64,000 nt of DNA, taken from assembly GCA_021029095.1 (NCBI GenBank), contig JAJOHG010000026.1:310001-374000 (forward strand). Direction: 5' to 3'. A program made the translations under genes and the position numbers. Shown piece by piece: positions 57,917-64,000 of this stretch; position 1 is the stretch's first letter; every line of letters begins with the position of its first letter. The notes under the pieces are model-generated. The model was not told the origin of the DNA. It did not search any database and saw only the letters and a list, made by a program, of their open reading frames with translations. The DNA is from Phellopilus nigrolimitatus (lineage: Eukaryota; Basidiomycota; Agaricomycetes; Hymenochaetales; Hymenochaetaceae).

Positions 57917-58149
57917 GCATCGACGCACTGGAGAGAGAAAAGAGGAGGGCGAAAAAGGAGAATGGAGGAGGAGCACGGCGGTTTGCTGAAGGTACGTTCT
58001 CGTATATCGTCACACGCCGCGCGCCGCGCGCCGCTGCTCAGTAGTGTGTGCGCGCGCGCGGTACCTAGCTCACGCAGACGAGAACCGTGTAACCGGCGTG
58101 CTCGCGTCCTTCATCTTTTCTCCTTCCTTGCATCTGTTCACTCGGCGCG

Positions 58150-58386
58150 ATGAGCTTCCAAGACATTGAAACCGGTTTGGCGCAGCCGCCACGCTCCCCG
58201 TTGTCGTCCATACCGCAGTCGCGCGCGAGAGGAGGCGGCTTTCGCGAGTCTCCAGTCGTCTCTGTCGCTGCAGGTGTTCAAGATCAATGCAAACGTGCAA
58301 GGAATTCTGAAACTCGTGGACCAGCTGGGCACAAACCGCGACACTGGCTCTGTCCGCTCGGGCCTGTACGTTCGCCATGCAGTCTA
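58150..58386 (+). pseudogene. 5' fragment of a Pep12-like syntaxin (Qa-SNARE), unit B
   Basis: Identical in reading frame and defects to the unit A copy at 49896. Confidence 0.7.
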
Positions 58387-59561
58387 GTAGAGCTGCGCGA
58401 GCGTCCGGACGCTCGTGCAGCATTTCATGTGTAGTAGTGTAGTATTTAATAAACACAGATAATTACTATCAGAGAACGTCGGAAAATTCGATACGAGTAA
58501 GATATGAACGCTGTGCGCGATCGAGACAATACGAACCAGCAACCCAAATAGAATGGGAAAAAAAAAAGTATTCAAATTGGTGTTTGCGCGGGTGCGTCGC
58601 GAAAGCACAATACATCGCTCCTTGCTGCGAGAGCTGGAGCGGTCTGAATTCAAAACCAACCTCGTAGTCTATTGAAGTCACTATCGTACATTACACACAA
58701 AGACCTGCGTCGGTTTGCGCGCAGTCGGAATACAAGAAGTAGGTTCGAGTCGAGCTGAGATGAGCGAGCCTCGTCTTTGAGTCTCCGGAGTGCCAACACT
58801 GAAGTCCCGCACATCCAAGTCACCGACTCGCAGACAGCAGCGCAAAGTCCAGAAGGCAGATTCAAAGAGATAGCAGAGTGTTCTACTAGCTTTACAAGTA
58901 GGAGACGCAGCTGTACAAGTATGTAGATCCACCGCTAGCCACACTTGCACATTGTGTGCCGCTCTGTGGATTTGCACTCAAAACACCATAGAGCAGCCAG
59001 ACACATTCAATTTCCTCCGTGCAGACACCCATTTACGGCCCTCCGTCCACAATAACTGCTTGCTCGTTGCTCATCTCTGCTCATAGGTCTTTGCTAAACG
59101 GCTCCTACAATGTCAAGCCTTATTTGCTAACTCATACTGAACTCCAAATCTGACACAGAGTCGGATTCTTTCTACAACTACCTGCCGGCTCTGCTCAATT
59201 AACTAACTACTTGTAATTCATTCGGGCAGAGGGAAGGAGCTTAATTTAAATCAAATCGGAGCTGACTTATAATCACAAGAGACACGGAGGTAGATTAAAC
59301 ATAATTGCATTCAAAACCCAGTACCAAATACAAGTGCATAATAAACAAACTACTAATGAACCGAGTATCTGAAGCAACGAGTCAGAAAGACAGCAAGTCA
59401 AGACGCAGCAAAACAGACTTATCTTTTGAACCCGAGCCAGTCAACCTGTTACAAATTTGAAGGTCAGCACAAACTTAACAAACATAATAACCCACTTACA
59501 CTCGGACAAGGATTCCCGGTATCTTGAAGATGAAAGGGGAAAAAAGAAGAAAGACGACTAG

Positions 59562-59602
59562 CCATTTGTGCGTGTCACTGGCCAGGTGGCACGCACAAAT
59601 GG
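59562..59602. repeat. 41-base hairpin palindrome (unit B)
   Basis: Same as 51308-51348. Confidence 0.85.
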
Positions 59603-60043
59603 TTAGAATACAAAAAGTAAACTACGAGTACAATAATCTACAGAACCAAGTGTCGGTGACAGACACAGAAGCAAAAGTGTTACCTTGAATCTAGAATACA
59701 AAGTCAGCAAGAGCAGATTGAAGACGAAGCAACGTACCATTTCAAAAGCGAAGATGCAAATCTAGAGTAAGAAAAGTAAGAAAAGTGCACGCAGATAGAA
59801 TGTTACTTGCCTGTTCCGCAGCGAAGAAAGAAAAAGAAAAGCATCCCTCGGTCCCAACAGACAAGATACACTATGCGACGCACCAGTGCACATGCACCGC
59901 CCAGCAGCCCAACTACATTCCTGGCCTAATCCTCCTTTCATGATTCCCATTTTCACTCGACCACACGTTCACACATCTTCGCGATAGAAGTGCTACTAGA
60001 TAGGGAGTTACTAAGGTACTACATTACTAATGAAGATCCTCAA

Positions 60044-60090
60044 CCGTGCACGACCACTTATGGGGGCGCCCCCTGGGTCTGCGTGCACGG
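60044..60090. repeat. nested palindrome (unit B)
   Basis: Same as 51790-51836. Confidence 0.75.
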
Positions 60091-61503
60091 AAGGGCTCGG
60101 AGCGTAGACAGAGAGCAGATTGAGCGGCACATTGAGCGTACACCAGCGGAGTCAGTGGTTTGAACGCGAGTGAGGAGGGGATGCAAGAAAGCGGCACGTC
60201 GAGGCTGCCTTATATGTAATTCTGTGTTGTGTCGTGTTGTACCAAGTTATTGTTTGCATTAACAGTGTTGTGTCGTCTGCGGCCCGGAGGCAGAAGCGAG
60301 GGCAAGCGAGGGCAAGTGTTGCCAAGGAATTCGGAAGCGGCTTCGCTAAGCTGTGGCCTCTTTCGAAGCACCAGCTTCCATCTCAAAATCACCCCCTTGT
60401 TGAGAGCTGGAAAGTTGGAGCGGTCCTGAAGTCCAAATCTCAGGTCTCAGGCTCAGTTACGGCTCTCAGTGAAAACTATCAACTCAAAACTAAAGACTGT
60501 TGAGTGTCAGAGAACGAAACTCAAAGAATGGACTCATAAGAAGCAAGTACTTGAAATGACCGGCAAGAAAAGATTCCAGAGTAGACTGATCGGAGAGGTC
60601 AGATATTGAGAAGCCAAGCAACAGAAGCTCTTGCTAAGCATGAAACAGCTCGCCTAGCAAAGCGAGTTTATCCACCGGAGAGAAGACGAGCCTAGGCCGC
60701 ACCGCGTAGCAGAAACTGGCAACCAGAAAATCCCAGGAAAGAACACCGGGATCTAGCCCAGGATAGTCACGAGCACCCAGAAAAGCCCATGCCAGAAATT
60801 AGATATAAAGTGACGGTCCTGGAGACAAAGCACCATCTTGTCTTGCTGCCCCCTGAGCCCGCGATCATTGCGCAGACGATGGCTGCAAGTCGAGTCGAGT
60901 GTCGATCACAAATGTCTGGTCACCATGTCACACATTTCTTCACGCACGGCACAAGCGACTTGTCTCCGACCCTCAGGTATGCTTTTTATTTTGCTGTTCC
61001 CTTTTTTATTTATCGTTAACATATCTTTTAAAAGGTACTGCGACTGCAGGACAATATATATATGTTTCGAAGCCGGGCAAGCGGCTCAAATGCGATCAGG
61101 CTGATGGTGAGTTCTACTTTGCTATGTTCTATTATCCATTAAGTCTAATTTATATTAGTACAAGTTTTAACGACCTTGTATATATGTATCGCCGTCCGCC
61201 GAGCGGCGTCTGCACGCGATGCATGGTCGACGCGCTTGACGCTTGATGTTGTACAATCCGTAAGTACCATCCTTTCATCGTTGTAACTTATTTGTTTACC
61301 TGCGTGTTCCAGCTCGTCACACCGACTGCGACTCACTTCGCGCACACCCTGCATATTGTGGCGGCCGGCAGGAACTAGAAACACGCCGACGCGATGGAAA
61401 TGACGCGGGCGAGCATCATTTCGGACATGCAGGTACGCAACTGTATTCTATTGTGAAATATACCTGATCTGACTTGTTTGTAGTCAAATCCAGTGCTCGA
61501 AAC

Positions 61504-61785
61504 ATGGACTTCACCTCGGACAAGCTTCGCTCACTTGTGCGCAAGTGGCAAACCCTCACCAAAGCCCACATTGACGTGAAAACGACTGACGGCTACCTCC
61601 TCCGCCTGTTCGCCATTACCTTCACCAAGCGGCGTCGGCAGTCGACGCAGGTGAAGAAACCCACCTATGCTCGGTCTTCCCAGGCTCGCGAGATCCGCAA
61701 GAAGATGTTCTCGATCATGACCCGCGAGGCGTCGTCGTGCGACCTCAAAGAGCTCGTGCAGAAATTCATCCCCGAGGCGATTGGT
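61504..61785 (+). pseudogene. internal fragment of 40S ribosomal protein eS1 (S3a), unit B
   Basis: Identical to the unit A fragment at 53250-53531, including its altered residues. Confidence 0.8.
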
Positions 61786-61959
61786 TGTGAGACTGATGCG
61801 CGCACGGTCGGCGCTTCACCCTTGATGCGACTTCTGTACTCCATTGGGGGCCGCTGTTCGCGCTTTTGAGCGAAAACCACAAAATCGACAAGAGGTGCCC
61901 ATTACGCTGTAAGTGCTGAATCTCTATTTCTCGAATTTGCGGCTCAGTGTAATTTACAG

Positions 61960-62043
61960 TTTGTGGTGCCGCTTCGCCCTGGCCTTTGTCTGCGTGGAGG
62001 CATGCAAATCTTGCCAACGCAGGACTCGTGCAATTCGCGGTAC
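61960..62043 (+). pseudogene. possible polyubiquitin junction remnant, unit B
   Basis: Same as 53706-53789. Confidence 0.35.
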
Positions 62044-62653
62044 GTGCAAAATCCTCTTTTCTCGAATACATGCTAATTCGTAATTCGAAAGATGGCACGA
62101 CTTTGCGCATGCGACTCGCAAGTGCCGCTTTGTGCGTGAGAAGGGGCAAGCTGGGGGGTATAAAGAGCTGCGAGTCTACACACTCCGTCCCCCAGCTCCC
62201 TTTCTATCCCCCCATCTTGACCCAGCACACACGGGGCGACTTCTGCACGTCCCTGGGACGACCGTTTGACTGCCGTAAGCACGAAATTGTCATTTTCTCG
62301 AATGCACGCTAATCAAAGCATGTTTTACAGACTGCGTTGCAAGCGACATAGACGAGAGAAACCACGGGTTGCATTCAGCAGCTCCGTCGGCGGCTGGTTG
62401 GAAGGAAGGGCAGGGGGCATGGCGGGCGTTGAATTTCACCATCTTTCCCCAACCGTTTCTTTGGCATTATTTCCCGAGCTTATGTCTACGGACAGCCGGG
62501 GTGTCTTAAACTACGTAGAATCTCTGCTTAGGCCGTAGGCCGGCAGAGTGGCTCGCGCGGCGGGCCTGTTCTTCAGGGGACAGGTCCCGTCGGGCCGTGT
62601 ATAGCGTAGCCCTGCAAAAAAGCAAAAATCATAGCCAAAATTCCGGCATTTCG

Positions 62654-62819
62654 CTTGCTCAAACAGGGAATCCGATGCTTTTCGACCACTTTTTAAGGGA
62701 AATGGTCTATTTTCATGGCTATGTTCATCGGCCTCACTTGCTCAAACAGGGAATTCGACAGTTTTCGACCACTTTTTTAAGATAAAAAGTTTATTTTTTT
62801 GACTATGTACATCGAGGCT
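62654..62819. repeat. two direct 83-bp repeats (unit B)
   Basis: Same as 54401-54566, again directly before the array joint. Confidence 0.8.
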
Positions 62820-62831
62820 ATCTACGCGAGA

Positions 62832-62875
62832 CAGTCTACAGGGGTCTGCAGTCAGCCTTCCCGCCATTTACAACC
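62832..62875. repeat. 44-base motif at B/C junction
   Basis: Identical to the A/B junction copy, directly before unit C. Confidence 0.9.
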
Positions 62876-64000
62876 GAGTACCCGTGCGCGACGAGCTCCT
62901 TGTTCGTGTCCACGTCTTCATCCAGCGAGACGGCTGGCCGCACAGTCGTCAGCGCGGACTACCCAAGCAAAAAAAGAAAAGAGAAGAGAAAAAAAAGAAA
63001 ACACGCGAGCTTACCGAGCGCAGGCACGTTCAGGGGCGGATGGAGGATGTTGAAGAACAGTCTACAGGGGTCTGCAGTCAGCCTTTCCGCCATTTACAAC
63101 CTAGCACACATCAAACGGTACGCACAGCGCGAATTGCGTCGGCATGGTCACCCACAGCGCGCGGAAGCTCGTCTTCTTAAAGCCTGCCACAGCGTCAGCG
63201 CAGCGTTCAATCCACCCGCTCGGAAAGCGTAGCGCAGAACGCACTGTAATACGAGTAGAACGTGTACCACGCCTCGTCCGTGCCGCCCATGTCGAACAGC
63301 CAGCCCGCGCGGCGCAGCGCGGACACGTCGAGGCGCGCCGCGCCCACAACCGCGTAGAAGAGCACGGGGATCGTGAGGAAGTCTAACCGCTCCCACGCCA
63401 GAGTCAGATAAAAGACTGCGCGATCTGCGACTGGGAGAACTTACAGGCGGGGAAGATCAGCTGGTGGTGGAAGCGGTGCGTGATAGCGCGGAGGAGCACC
63501 GCGAGCGCGAGCGCAGGGAGCCAGCGCGCGAGGATGCCCGCATCGAGGAAGAACTTGAGCGTGTCGAGCGTGTACGTAAAGTCATCGTCGTCAATGCGCG
63601 CACACACCGTCAGCCTGCAGCAGCCGCAGCCCAAAATAAGCGAAACAAAAAACGCAGAGAGCGAAACGAAACGCACCCAGTTTCGATGAGGAACACGCCA
63701 ACGCCGCCGATGCAGCCGACGAGGATATGGCGCGGGAAGAAGCCGACGACGGCGCCGAGGCGCAGACCGCCGAGCGCGAAGAACGCGAGGCCCGTGAGCA
63801 CCGCGGACAGCGCGAACGCCGCGAGCGTCGTCGCAACGACCTCCGCCGCGCGCTCCTCGCCGAGCTCGCGCGCGACGTCCGCCGCGAGGATGTGGAAGAA
63901 AGGCTGCGTATTGTTTTTTTTCGGTATTCGTTCTATTGCGGGAGACGGGAGCGGGACGGACGCACCACGACCTCGATCATCATGCTTCCGTTCGCGCCCG
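62876..64000 (+). repeat. tandem array unit C (cut by window end)
   Basis: At least 1125 bases of a third unit. Wherever units A and B differ in this stretch (e.g. CTTCATCCAGC, GCGCGGACTACC, the 8-T run before CGGTATTCG), unit C agrees with A. The constant offset to A is 16495 bases. Confidence 0.95.
62876..64000 (-). pseudogene. 5'-half SulP fragment in unit C (cut by window)
   Basis: Same stretch as 46381-47505 of the intact gene with no difference seen. On its low-coordinate side it ends at the unit border, so it lacks the C-terminal half of SulP like the unit B copy. Whether it is complete at its 5' end lies outside the window. Confidence 0.8.
63058..63101. repeat. 44-base motif, intron copy in unit C
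   Basis: Same as the intron copy in unit A (TTTCCGCC, then ACAACCTAGCAC). Confidence 0.9.

Larger units (their letters stand above)
54623..62875 (+). repeat. tandem array unit B (8.25 kb)
   Basis: Second unit. The SulP-derived first 2.3 kb differs from unit A by many substitutions and small indels (e.g. an extra A near 55.53 kb and several deletions near 56.65-56.93 kb). The following ~5.6 kb looks base-for-base the same except for single-base length differences (one at 62.36 kb relative to 54.10 kb, and homopolymer changes near 57.14 and 57.24 kb). Confidence 0.95.

Noticed and set aside
1..64000. CRISPR arrays, rRNA, tRNA, bacterial-type operons, ribosome binding sites
   Set aside because: The DNA is eukaryotic. 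No short regularly spaced repeats were found, and T-arm-like GGTTCGAGTC strings (e.g. near 50.48 and 41.32 kb) lack the matching stems of a tRNA.

Overview
The window is fungal nuclear DNA, almost certainly from a wood-decay basidiomycete (Agaricomycetes; a polypore-like white-rot fungus would fit). The evidence is GC-rich genes interrupted by many ~50-65 nt GT-AG introns, two class I hydrophobins, an AA9 lytic polysaccharide monooxygenase (LPMO), a methanol-oxidase-type alcohol oxidase, and a large P-loop NTPase of the Crinkler/RHS-like kind. Assignment to order or species is inference; there is no rRNA or marker gene.

Region 1 (1-16.2 kb): the C-terminal end of an unrecognised protein, a ~2.3 kb stretch without a gene, an alcohol oxidase (minus), a 3.7 kb upstream region, an MFS hexose transporter (plus), the CAAX protease STE24 (plus) and a convergent SURP-like protein (minus). 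STE24 and the SURP-like gene each carry one apparent 1-nt frameshift.

Region 2 (16.2-30.1 kb): a decayed F-box/LRR-type gene, the Crinkler/RHS-like NTPase (minus), and two hydrophobins in the same orientation separated by 5 kb that holds a 1.32 kb inverted-repeat transposon without a transposase. An aldehyde dehydrogenase with one GC-AG intron follows.

Region 3 (30.9-43.9 kb): AA9 LPMO (plus), a BAR-domain protein (plus), proteasome beta-2/PUP1 (minus), an IML2/TTC39-family protein (minus), a MYND-finger protein (plus) and an intron-rich F-box gene (plus). The F-box gene lies in a ~1.3 kb island almost without CpG, although its reading frame survives.

Region 4 (43.9-64 kb): a SulP-family transporter with STAS and cyclic-nucleotide-binding-like domains (minus, 44.4-49.0 kb). 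Its 5' half is also the start of an 8.25 kb direct tandem array: unit A 46381-54622, unit B 54623-62875, unit C 62876 to beyond the window. Each unit joins the 5' half of the transporter gene and its promoter to ~5.6 kb of DNA with broken pieces of other host genes (C2-domain protein, Pep12-like syntaxin, ribosomal protein eS1, probably polyubiquitin). The transporter part of unit B has diverged by many indels while the rest is almost identical to A; the visible part of C matches A. This is the most unusual structure in the window: a gene-fragment-collecting segmental tandem duplication, or an assembly artefact that should be excluded first.

The wood-decay genes fit together functionally (alcohol oxidase producing peroxide, LPMO using it, hexose transporter importing sugars, aldehyde dehydrogenase detoxifying products, hydrophobins coating aerial hyphae). 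They are interleaved with ordinary housekeeping genes rather than forming a dedicated cluster.
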